NCBI GenBank assembly: GCA_964616985.1
Contig: CAZTVF010000120.1
Span: 1 to 15,536 of the forward strand
DNA: 15,536 nt
DNA from: CAZTVF01 sp964616985
GTDB taxonomy: Bacteria > Planctomycetota > Phycisphaerae > SM23-33
Reading direction: 5' to 3'
Shown here: in pieces, positions 6,888 through 13,524 of the stretch
Numbering within the stretch: the first letter of the stretch is position 1
Layout: each line of letters starts with the position of its first letter
The notes under the pieces: model-generated
The model's database searches: none
Told to the model about the DNA's origin: nothing
The model's input: only the letters and a program-made list of their open reading frames with translations
Made by a program: the position numbers and the translations under genes

Positions 6888-7067
6888 ATGTCCATCGACG
6901 ACCGCCTGGAGGAACTCACCGCGCTGCTGGCCGCCGGATTCCTGCGGCTCAAACGCCGCACCGGCCGCCTTCCCGCGGCCACATCCGAGAGCGCGGGAAG
7001 TTCGAAAACCCCGCCAGATTCCACTTGGCGGTCTTCGGAACCCTCGGCCCTGTGTCCCCCACGTTAA
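6888..7067 (+). CDS. Small protein of the planctomycete DUF2924 cassette
   Basis: This 59-aa ORF begins MSIDDRLEELTALLAAGFLR and then LKRRTGRLPAA, followed by a Ser/Pro-rich tail. A short helical protein of this style commonly sits directly upstream of DUF2924 genes in planctomycete genomes (from memory of such loci), which fits the DUF2924 start 30 bases downstream. No Shine-Dalgarno site precedes 6888. An upstream ATG at 6862/6865 does have AGGAG but is in another frame, so the true start may be there with a frameshift. The Ser/Pro-rich tail also looks frameshifted relative to what I would expect. Probably decaying. Confidence 0.5.
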   Translation: MSIDDRLEELTALLAAGFLRLKRRTGRLPAATSESAGSSKTPPDSTWRSSEPSALCPPR

Positions 7068-7097
7068 CGGCGAGAGACGCTGAGAGAGGACACGGGT

Positions 7098-7184
7098 ATG
7101 AGCATGAGCGTCGCACGCGAGGTCGCCGCCCTGAAGCGGATGTTCTTGACACGCTCAGCCTACGCAGATAGAAAGCCGATGTGA
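7098..7184 (+). pseudogene. DUF2924 gene cut after ~15 codons
   Basis: A good ribosome binding site (AGAGAGG) precedes ATG 7098. The first residues MSMSVAREVAALKRM match the N-terminus of DUF2924 proteins, which normally run on ~120-180 residues (consensus of the type EVAALKRMTVGELRxxYAEVFGE). Here the text changes at codon 16 to FLTRSAYADRKPM and stops at 7182-7184. DUF2924 genes usually stand before a serine recombinase in planctomycete integrative cassettes. Both the rest of DUF2924 and any recombinase are missing, so this is a deletion remnant. Confidence 0.5.
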
Positions 7185-7378
7185 GGGATTCGGCTCCAAT
7201 GCCGCTCGCCGTCGCGCCGGCACCGACCCCTCTAGGCCGCATGCAGGCTATTTCTTCGGCAAAGAAGTGGGTGGGCGCCACCCGGCAGGAGCCGCTTCCC
7301 GGCGGGGGCTCTGGCCGTGCGACGACGTGTCGGGGGTTACGCCGTCAACATCCAACCGGTGAATTGGAGGCATAGGAC

Positions 7379-8434
7379 ATGAACGAAGATGCCATCGACA
7401 ATCTGAACATTAGGTCGTTTGCGGAGCGAGTGGGGGAGGCCGTGACGGGTGGCGGATTCGCCATGGAAGGATATTGGGTCTGGTGTGGGAGCGTGGGGTG
7501 GGGGGAGGACGGGCGCTGGCACATGTTCGCCGCGCGGTGGCCCAAAGCGTATCCGTTCTTCCAAGGATACGCGGCGGCGTCGGAGATTGTTCGCGCGACG
7601 GCCGACTCCCCCGCGGGACCGTTCCGATTCGAAGAGGTCGTTCTCGGCCCGCGGGACAAGTCATACTGGGACGGGCGCATGGCGCACAACCCTTACCTGC
7701 TCAAGCCCCGTCAGGGCTGGGCGCTGTTCTACTGTGGTGTGACGTACGACGAGGATGCGACACCGGAGGAGATGTGGGCACTCAACCGCCGGCCCGGGCG
7801 CAACGGCGCCATGCCGCCCTGGATGGACCGGATGCGGGGCGGCGTCGCGATCGCGGACTCGCTCACCGGTCCTTGGCGCCGCCCCGACGAGCCGCTGAAC
7901 CTGTCCCTCGACCCTGCCCAGATCGAGTCGCGCGCGGTCAACGTCAGCGCGCTCGAGACGCCCGAGGGCCGCTGTATGTTGGTCTACCGCTTCAGCGGCA
8001 GGGGGCTTGTCTGCGTCACCGCTGATCAACCCGCGGGTCCCTACCTCGCCGGCGACATGCACCTCATCTATGACTACAGCCGCCTGCCGTACATCGAGGA
8101 CCCGTGCATCTTCCGGCTGGAGGGCTGCTACCAGATGCTCGCCAAAGACGCGCGGGGCCACTGGACGGGCGAGCCATTCGCCCTGGTGCACTTCCTGTCT
8201 CGCGATGGACGGACGTGGGTTCCGGCCCCGCGGCCCAAGGCCTGCTCCCGCCGCGTCCGCTGGGACGACGGAAAAGTGCGCGAGCAGGGCAACCTCGAGC
8301 GCCCGTACGTGCTGTTCCGGAGCGGCCAGCCCGCCTACCTCTACGCCGCAACCTCCAACGGAACGCACAGCGAAGCCCATCCCGCCCACTACAACGCCCG
8401 CGACACCTGGTGCCTGGCGATTCGCCTCACGTAG
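7379..8434 (+). CDS. Five-bladed beta-propeller glycoside-hydrolase-like protein (GH43/GH117-like)
   Basis: GGAGG about 9 bases upstream supports ATG 7379. The 351-aa product has no signal peptide, so it is probably cytoplasmic. It shows the repeated W/Y-rich strands of a five-bladed propeller: MEGYWVWCGS 29-38, GRWHMFAARW 45-54, YWDGRMAHNPYLL 96-108, GWALFYCGVTYD 113-124, RCMLVYRF 198-205, YIEDPCIFRLEGCYQML 238-254 and LERPYVLF 306-313. The DGRxAHNP and IEDPxIF segments are where GH43/GH62/GH117-type enzymes place their acidic and His active-site residues. The substrate cannot be read from the sequence. No sugar transporter or other glycosidase is adjacent, so it appears to be a single-gene unit next to mobile-element debris. 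Confidence 0.72.
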   Translation: MNEDAIDNLNIRSFAERVGEAVTGGGFAMEGYWVWCGSVGWGEDGRWHMFAARWPKAYPFFQGYAAASEIVRATADSPAGPFRFEEVVLGPRDKSYWDGRMAHNPYLLKPRQGWALFYCGVTYDEDATPEEMWALNRRPGRNGAMPPWMDRMRGGVAIADSLTGPWRRPDEPLNLSLDPAQIESRAVNVSALETPEGRCMLVYRFSGRGLVCVTADQPAGPYLAGDMHLIYDYSRLPYIEDPCIFRLEGCYQMLAKDARGHWTGEPFALVHFLSRDGRTWVPAPRPKACSRRVRWDDGKVREQGNLERPYVLFRSGQPAYLYAATSNGTHSEAHPAHYNARDTWCLAIRLT

Positions 8435-8544
8435 GCGACGAATCCCGGAATCGCGGAATTGCTGGACTCGTTGCCCGCAGAGGCTTACGTCGATTCCGCC
8501 GCTCGCACGCCGCGCTCTCGGTTCGTAGCCGTTACGTTCGGGGT

Positions 8545-8580
8545 GCCGTGGGAGGCGAAGCGAAGCGGAGCAACCACGGC
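8545..8580. repeat. REP-like palindrome
   Basis: GCCGTGG (8545-8551) pairs perfectly with CCACGGC (8574-8580) around a purine-rich loop containing GCGAAGCGAAGCGGAGC. It stands 3 bases beyond the stop codon of the REP-associated transposase remnant, the usual place for its cognate REP. A further GTGCCGTGG occurs on the minus strand at about 8774-8782, just upstream of the remnant. Confidence 0.45.
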
Positions 8581-8582
8581 GG

Positions 8583-8783
8583 TCAGCGGAGTTCCGGCTC
8601 AGGCAGGTTGTCCCAGTCAATCGGGACCGATCCTGCGCGTCGGAGAATCCAGTCGCCTGCCGAGGAATGCGGCCACTCCTCGGCGCGTTGAACCAGCCCG
8701 CGCCGAACGGGGTTATTGTGGACGTATCCGATCTTCTCGTGCACGTCACCGGCTGGATGTATCCACCTCGCAAGCCACGGCAC
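8583..8783 (-). pseudogene. REP-associated tyrosine transposase (RAYT, Y1_Tnp) C-terminal remnant
   Basis: The reading frame ends with DVHEKIGYVHNNPVRRGLVQ, RAEEWPHSSAGDW and a short tail. The YxHNNPVRRGLV motif followed by EEWPxSSAxDW is the hallmark C-terminus of RAYT/TnpA_REP transposases (usually ~170-220 aa). The HUH motif and catalytic Tyr that should lie upstream are missing; homology begins only near 8747. It is therefore a 5'-truncated, inactive copy. REP-like sequence flanks both sides. Confidence 0.7.
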
Positions 8784-8798
8784 CCTGCTTTGGCATGC

Positions 8799-9347
8799 TC
8801 AGGGCGCTTCGATTCCCGACCGGGCTTCGAACATCTCGACGAAAGCGTCGACGTCTGTCTTGGGTAGCTGCTGGCGGGGAATGATGATCGCACCGTGCAG
8901 CCTCGTGTAGAGGATTATGTGAGTGATCGTCTTCTGTATGCGCTCAAAACAAGCCCACCGATAGAGCGACTCAACGTCGGGAAGTATGTGCCGGATGCCT
9001 TCGTCCGTCAGGATCACTTCTCTCGGGCCCCATAACGTCGGCAGCCGTCGGCGCAGGCGCATGATCTTCTGCTCGGTTGAGTTCACGATCGCGTTGAACG
9101 GCCAGGCGAGCAGCTTGTAGACAATGTAGAGGATGGCCATTGCGAAGACCGCGCCCATGCACGCCCAGAACATCCCGTTTGGCGTCATAGAGCCTTCCCA
9201 CGCCACGGCGTACACGGCAGTGCCAATCATCGCAAGGTACGCGAGTATAGCGACTGCCTGAATCGCGCATGAGCGACGTGGCGGCTGCTCCGCGAGGTAA
9301 GCGAGCATGTCCTGCGGTCCGAATTCAAACTTAAGGTTCATGATCAT
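8799..9347 (-). CDS. YcxB-like two-helix membrane protein
   Basis: This 182-aa protein starts at ATG 9347 or the in-frame ATG 9341. It has two transmembrane helices (about 27-50 and 57-82) followed by a C-terminal cytoplasmic domain. The domain ends in the strand pattern typical of YcxB-like proteins: ILTDEGIRH near 111-119, then ITHIILYTRLHGAIIIPRQQ, then an amphipathic helix DVDAFVEMFEAR. The molecular function of the YcxB family is unknown. It lies 26 bases after the archaemetzincin stop, on the same strand, so it is probably the last gene of the mutL operon. Confidence 0.65.
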   Translation of the reverse strand: MIMNLKFEFGPQDMLAYLAEQPPRRSCAIQAVAILAYLAMIGTAVYAVAWEGSMTPNGMFWACMGAVFAMAILYIVYKLLAWPFNAIVNSTEQKIMRLRRRLPTLWGPREVILTDEGIRHILPDVESLYRWACFERIQKTITHIILYTRLHGAIIIPRQQLPKTDVDAFVEMFEARSGIEAP

Positions 9348-9373
9348 CCGTGGGCAAGGCCTCGCCCCGCGTC

Positions 9374-10330
9374 TCATTCCGGCCGCGAGGTGGTGGTCGT
9401 AGTGGGAAGCTGGCCGCCAAGGGCCCGGATGCTTTGGGCATAGAGCTTCTCCTCGGCGGACAGGCCGTGGTCGTGGCAGAAGGACCATAGCTTGCGGAAC
9501 CGATCCAGCGGGTCGACGCCGGTGGCGTGCCAGAGCTTGGCGACGCACTCGGGGCAGAACTCGGTGGGGCGGCGGTCGGCCTCGCCCAGGTTGTTGCTCC
9601 CGCACATGCCGCACTCGTAGGCGATGCAGTGCTGGATCGAGAACATGTGCCCGATCTCGTGCGTGCCCGTCTTGCACGTCCGCAGCAGGATCTGGGCGAA
9701 CTCCTTTTCCGTGCCGTCGGCATTGCCGAAGCGATAGATCGACCACACGCCGACACGGTCGTACAGCGACGCCTGGCCGAAGACGAAGTTCCAGCCCGCG
9801 CCCGGCCAGAGGTCGCTGCTGGTGAAGGCGATCATCGCGAAGGCGTCGGCCGGCAGGCGAGGCTTGAGGAGGTCGTTCAGGACGTAGGTGCTGAGGATCT
9901 GCTTGTCGCCCGAGGTAGGGTGGGCCCGCCGGGCCTTGTCGGGGATGACCGTCAGCGGAAGGTCCTTGAGCATCTTGACGGGCAGGCCGTAGAAACGCCC
10001 GATGAAGTCGGCCGCGAGATCGATCACCTTCCGCTGCCCCTTGCTGAACTCCCCGAGCGGCTGGATGTAAAGGGTGCGGCGTTTCGCGTCGGGGATGTTG
10101 GGTCTGCCGTGGAGGTACTCGGCGAAGGTCTGGCCGCTTTCTGGGTGCGATAGCAGCCAGTCGCCGCCCTGCGGTTCGCCCATCCGCGAATGGAGCGGGC
10201 GAAGCTTCGCCATCGCCTCCAGTATCGCCGGCGCCGTCGTCGGGCCCTCAGACGCCCGCGACCCCGCCGTCAGCCACAACACCGCGGTCCCGACGTATAG
10301 TGCGATAAGAACGATCATGGCACGTCTCAT
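9374..10330 (-). CDS. amzA: Archaemetzincin-family zinc metallopeptidase (M54), secreted
   Basis: The 318-aa protein carries the M54 signature in full. HEIGHMFSIQHC places zinc ligands H224, H228 and H234 and catalytic E225, and is followed by the second zinc site cysteines C235, C240, C243 (YECGMCGSNN) and C259/C262 (EFCPEC). Family members are normally ~180-300 aa and intracellular. This one begins with a hydrophobic leader (MRRAMIVLIALYVGTAVLWLTAGSRA), so it is probably exported or membrane-anchored, and it ends in a Thr-rich tail. The start is supported by AAAGGGG 6 bases before ATG 10330. It begins 14 bases after mutL stops, suggesting co-transcription. The substrate is unknown. Confidence 0.88.
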   Translation of the reverse strand: MRRAMIVLIALYVGTAVLWLTAGSRASEGPTTAPAILEAMAKLRPLHSRMGEPQGGDWLLSHPESGQTFAEYLHGRPNIPDAKRRTLYIQPLGEFSKGQRKVIDLAADFIGRFYGLPVKMLKDLPLTVIPDKARRAHPTSGDKQILSTYVLNDLLKPRLPADAFAMIAFTSSDLWPGAGWNFVFGQASLYDRVGVWSIYRFGNADGTEKEFAQILLRTCKTGTHEIGHMFSIQHCIAYECGMCGSNNLGEADRRPTEFCPECVAKLWHATGVDPLDRFRKLWSFCHDHGLSAEEKLYAQSIRALGGQLPTTTTTSRPE

Positions 10331-10344
10331 CGTTTCCCCTTTGC

Positions 10345-12270
10345 CTACGTTCTCTTGAACTGCTTCTCCAGGTCCTTGAGTGTGAGTTTGAGCGAAGAGG
10401 GTCTGCCGTGGGGGCAGGCGGAGCCCTTTTCGGCGGCGTCGCGGCGGGCGAGGAGGTCGTCGATCTCGGCCGGGGCCAGCGGGTCGCCGGCCTTGACGGC
10501 GGCCTTGCAGGCCATCATCGCCAGCACCTCTTCGAGCATGCGTTCGGAGTCGGCGGAATCGTCCTCGGCCAGTTCGTCGAGCAGTTCGCGGACGAAGGCG
10601 GCCGGCGGCACGCGCCGCTCGATCAGCAGCATGGGGAACTGCTGGATGGCCATCGTGCCGGGGCCAAAGGGCGCGACCTCGATGCCCAGCGACGCCAGCA
10701 GCTCCGCGCGCTCGCCCAGCAGGTCGGCCTGCCCGGCCGTCACCGCCAGGGTCGGCGGGATGAGCAGCCGCTGGCCCGTCAGCGGCCCGCCCGAAAGCCG
10801 ACGCTTGAGATCGTTGTAGATCAGCCGCTCATGCAACGCGTGCTGGTCGATGATCAGCAGGCCATCTTCGCAGGCGGCCACGATGTAGCTGTTGTGCACC
10901 TGCATGGCCCGGGGCGGGGCGAAGGCGGCGGGGGCGCCGGGCTGTGGTGCGGGCGTGTGATCCGCAGCAGCGTCTGGGGTCGGATCGGGCGAGCATGCCG
11001 GCGCATCGTAAACGGCACGATGCTTCGGCATGGCACCGGGCATGACGTCCGGTGAAGGTCGCAGGTCGAGCGGGCCGGCGTCTTGCGGCGGGGCCAGCGG
11101 CGAGACGCGCAGCGGCGTGGGCTCCGGGAAGCTCAGCCGCGGCTGCATCGGCGGGACGGACTTGAAAAAGTCGGCCATCGCCTCGCGGAGCGACTGCCGG
11201 CGGGCATCGCTGTCTTCACCAGCGGCCGCGGGGGCCGCGGGCTGGTAGTCGCCCGTGAGGTCGGCGTTGGGCGTGAGGTTCGCGCGGTTGAGGGTCTCGC
11301 GCAGCGACGCGAGCATCTCGCCGTGCACGGCCTGGCTGTCGCGGAAGCGGACCTCCACCTTGGTGGGGTGCACGTTGACGTCGACGTCGGCGGGGTCGAT
11401 CTCGACGAACAGGAACGCCGCCGGGCATCGGGCGCCGTCGATCAGCCCGCGGTACGCCTCCTTCAGCGCGTGGCCCAGCTGGCGGTCGCGGATGTAGCGG
11501 CCGTTGAGGAAGAAGTACTGCCACCGCGCCGTCGCCCGCGCGCCGGCCGGCGAGGAGATCAGCCCCGCGATGTGAATGGGGGCCTTGCGCTGCACGACGG
11601 GCAGCAGCGTCTGGCATATCTCGGGGCCGAACAGGTCTGCGGCGCGGGCGGCCGTGGTGGCCACGGCGGGGAGGTTCTGCACCTCGCGGCCGTTGTGGGT
11701 GAGCGTAAAGGCCACCTGCGGGTGCGGCAGGGCGAGGCGGGCGATCTGCTCGGTGATGTGGCCCAGCTCTGTGCCGGCCATCTTCATGAACTTGCGGCGG
11801 GCGGGGGTGTTGAAGAACAGGTCGCGGATGGTGACCGTCGTGCCCGCCGCGGCGGCGCAGGGGCGCGGCGAGCCGGTGACCTCGCCGGAGGCCTCGATCT
11901 CGTAGCCGCTGGGGTCGTCCCCCTCGCGCCGGCGGGTGCGGATGTGGGCGTGCGAGACGGAGGCGATGGAGGCGAGGGCCTCGCCGCGGAAGCCCATCGT
12001 GCCGATGGCGAAGAGGTCGTCCTCGCCGGTGAGCTTGCTGGTGGCGTGCGGGGCGAAGGCCAGGGCCAGGTCGTCGACCCCCATGCCGCTGCCGTTGTCG
12101 CAGACGCTGATGAGCTTTCGCCCGCCGTCCTCGATGGCAACGTCGATCCGCGTGGCGTGTGCGTCGAGCGAGTTCTCGACCAGCTCCTTGACGATGCTGG
12201 CCGGTCGCTCGATCACCTCGCCCGCGGCGATCTTGTTTACCAGGTGTGTCGGGAGGACGCGAATGGGCAT
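10345..12270 (-). CDS. mutL: DNA mismatch repair protein MutL
   Basis: This is a full-length 641-aa MutL. The N-terminal GHKL ATPase has E32-N33 (VENSLDA), DNGSGM at 58-63 and TMGFRGEAL at 91-99; NTPARRKF is at 154-161 and DVNVHPTKVEVRF in the transducer domain. A ~140-residue Pro/Ala-rich linker leads to the C-terminal dimerisation/endonuclease domain, with DQHALHER at 475-482, ACKAAVKAG at 587-595 and CPHGRP at 619-624. So it belongs to the nicking-endonuclease MutL group, not the E. coli type. The usual last Glu of DQHA(X)2E(X)4E is Asn486. MutL couples MutS mismatch recognition to strand incision. No mutS is present in the window. The upstream spacer contains a long foldback repeat. Confidence 0.96.
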   Translation of the reverse strand: MPIRVLPTHLVNKIAAGEVIERPASIVKELVENSLDAHATRIDVAIEDGGRKLISVCDNGSGMGVDDLALAFAPHATSKLTGEDDLFAIGTMGFRGEALASIASVSHAHIRTRRREGDDPSGYEIEASGEVTGSPRPCAAAAGTTVTIRDLFFNTPARRKFMKMAGTELGHITEQIARLALPHPQVAFTLTHNGREVQNLPAVATTAARAADLFGPEICQTLLPVVQRKAPIHIAGLISSPAGARATARWQYFFLNGRYIRDRQLGHALKEAYRGLIDGARCPAAFLFVEIDPADVDVNVHPTKVEVRFRDSQAVHGEMLASLRETLNRANLTPNADLTGDYQPAAPAAAGEDSDARRQSLREAMADFFKSVPPMQPRLSFPEPTPLRVSPLAPPQDAGPLDLRPSPDVMPGAMPKHRAVYDAPACSPDPTPDAAADHTPAPQPGAPAAFAPPRAMQVHNSYIVAACEDGLLIIDQHALHERLIYNDLKRRLSGGPLTGQRLLIPPTLAVTAGQADLLGERAELLASLGIEVAPFGPGTMAIQQFPMLLIERRVPPAAFVRELLDELAEDDSADSERMLEEVLAMMACKAAVKAGDPLAPAEIDDLLARRDAAEKGSACPHGRPSSLKLTLKDLEKQFKRT

Positions 12271-12298
12271 GGGGGGATTTTACCTCGGGAGGGAGAAA

Positions 12299-12505
12299 AA
12301 GCTCACCACAAAGGGACACAAAGAACACAAAGCAAAGGAAAGAGAGCTGGATTGCGGGATTCAAAGGATTCGCGGAATTTGGAAAGGGCTACGTGCCCGG
12401 TTCTGGCACAGCCTCTAACGACTGATGGAAATCCCGTTAATCCTTCAAATCCTCAAATCCCGCTCTCTTTCCGCTTTTGCATTCTTCGAGCTCTTTGTGG
12501 TGAAA
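12299..12505. repeat. Long imperfect foldback between uxuB and mutL
   Basis: Nearly the whole spacer is two inverted copies of one ~80-bp sequence. The arm tips TCACCACAAAG (12303-12313) and CTTTGTGGTGA (12493-12503) are perfect. Inner matches are GGAAAGAGAGCtGGATT versus the complement around 12456-12472, and AAAGGATT..GG.ATTT versus the complement around 12430-12448. The loop (about 12384-12429) contains a small GTGCC/GGCAC hairpin. The accacaaag/cacaaag style is familiar from intergenic repeats of planctomycete and other environmental genomes. Any mutL promoter must lie in or beside it. Non-coding. Confidence 0.7.
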
Positions 12506-12510
12506 TTCGT

Positions 12511-13341
12511 TTAGACGCCGGAGTACGCGTTGAAGCCGCCGTCGACGGGCACGGTCACGCCGGTGACGAAGCGGGAGGCGTCGGAGATCAGCCAGACCAG
12601 CGTGCCGATGAGGTCCTCGGGGTTGCCGAAGCGGGCCTGCGGCGTGTGGCCGATGACCTGCTTGCCGCGCGGCGTGAGCTCGCCGGTCTTCTCGTCGGTC
12701 AGCAGGAAGCGATTCTGCTGCGTGATGAAAAAGCCCGGGGCGATGGCGTTGACGCGAATCTTCGGCGAGTGCCGCTGGGCCATGTACACCGCCAGCCACT
12801 GCGTGAAGTTCGCGATGGCGGCCTTGGCGGCCGAGTAGGCGGCGATGTTGGTCAGCGGGCGGAAGGCGTTCATCGAGGCGATGTTGATGATCGTGCCCTC
12901 GCCGCGCTCGGCCATGTGCAGCCCGAACACCTGGCTGGGCAGCATGGTGCCCAGGCAGTTGAGGTCGAAGACCCAGCGAAGGGCGTCGGCCGGCAGGTCG
13001 AAGAAGCTGGTCGGCGCGGCGCAGGTGGCTTCCTTCTTGTTGCCGCCGGCGCCGTTGATCAGCACGTCGATGCGCCCCATGCTCTCGACTGCGCAATGGC
13101 AGGCGCTCTGGATGGCCGCCTTTTCCAGCACGTTGCACTGCACCGGCAGGGCGAAGCCGCCCTCGGCCTCGATCTCCTTGCAGACCTGGTTGGCCCGGAG
13201 CGAATCGAAATCGACGACCGCGACCTTCGCGCCGCGGCGGGCGAGTGCCTTGGCCATGTCGCCGCACAGCACGCCCGCGCCGCCGGTGATCGCAATGCAC
13301 TTGCCTTCGATGTTGAACAGGGGATCGCTGCTATTGCTCAT
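12511..13341 (-). CDS. uxuB: SDR-family D-mannonate oxidoreductase (fructuronate reductase)
   Basis: The 276-aa product is a classical short-chain dehydrogenase: cofactor loop TGGAGVLCG 19-27, D44 at the end of beta-2 (favours NAD), NGAGG 96-100, catalytic S156, and YSAAK (Y169, K173). Segments FFDLPADALRWVFDLNCLGT, SMNAFRPLTNIAAYSAAKAA, APGFFITQQNRFLL and VPVDGGFNAYSGV at the C-terminus match the SDR-type mannonate oxidoreductases (UxuB/YjmF type), which interconvert D-fructuronate and D-mannonate. The start 13341 is set by AAAGGA upstream; a longer in-frame start would read only repeat sequence. The neighbouring uxaE makes its substrate. The two are separated by 179 bases of repeats, so separate or read-through transcription are both possible. 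Confidence 0.88.
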   Translation of the reverse strand: MSNSSDPLFNIEGKCIAITGGAGVLCGDMAKALARRGAKVAVVDFDSLRANQVCKEIEAEGGFALPVQCNVLEKAAIQSACHCAVESMGRIDVLINGAGGNKKEATCAAPTSFFDLPADALRWVFDLNCLGTMLPSQVFGLHMAERGEGTIINIASMNAFRPLTNIAAYSAAKAAIANFTQWLAVYMAQRHSPKIRVNAIAPGFFITQQNRFLLTDEKTGELTPRGKQVIGHTPQARFGNPEDLIGTLVWLISDASRFVTGVTVPVDGGFNAYSGV

Positions 13342-13404
13342 GAGTCTTCCTTTTCGTGTTGAACTGATCCAATAGAGTCTTCTTCTCGTCTCCGTGCAAC
13401 GGGT

Positions 13405-13435
13405 GGACTGCGCTTCTTCTTCTTCTTCTTCGCTG
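13405..13435. repeat. (CTT)n low-complexity tract
   Basis: A trinucleotide-like cttcttcttcttcttcttc run lies in the uxaE-uxuB spacer, followed by gctgcttttgtcttcttcg. That tail resembles the right arm of the foldback upstream of mutL (ccgcttttgcattcttcg). Read on the minus strand it gives a spurious poly-Glu N-terminal extension of uxuB. Confidence 0.6.
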
Positions 13436-13462
13436 CTTTTGTCTTCTTCGTGTAATCCGTGT

Positions 13463-13486
13463 AACCTGCCTACCGGCAGGCAGGTT
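13463..13486. repeat. 24-bp near-perfect palindrome
   Basis: AACCTGCCTACC followed by GGCAGGCAGGTT is self-complementary except for one mismatched pair (13472 with 13477). It lies in the uxaE-uxuB spacer and can form a hairpin or cruciform. It has no T-run and is not a typical terminator. I recognise this CCTGCC-type palindrome as a common intergenic repeat. Confidence 0.6.
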
Positions 13487-13524
13487 CGTGGACAACTATC
13501 CGTGGACAACTACTCGTGGACTAC
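13487..13524. repeat. 14-bp tandem repeat overlapping the uxaE stop
   Basis: Two full units (cgtggacaactatc and cgtggacaactact) are followed by a partial third, cgtggactac, in which the uxaE stop codon (13521-13523) is embedded. Expansion or contraction here would change only the 3' non-coding sequence unless it shifts the stop. Confidence 0.7.

Noticed and set aside
7268..7315. GC-rich hairpins upstream of the glycosidase-like gene (GGGTGG-GCG-CCACCC and GAGCC/GGCTC) as a terminator or riboswitch
   Set aside because: There is no T-run, the stems are short, and there is no second copy for comparison. In such GC-rich DNA this pairing is expected by chance.
7661..8893. A 410-codon open frame on the minus strand
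   Set aside because: It is antisense to the glycosidase-like gene; it overlaps the RAYT remnant and YcxB in the wrong frame.
11083..13362. A 759-codon open frame on the plus strand
   Set aside because: It is antisense to mutL and uxuB, is Gly/Arg/Val-rich low-complexity text with no domain, and crosses the foldback repeat. Long open frames of this kind are expected opposite high-GC genes.
13342..13509. N-terminal extension of uxuB with a poly-Glu run
   Set aside because: It is a translation of the CTT tract and palindrome. The real start at 13341 has a ribosome binding site and begins the SDR fold at the usual distance.
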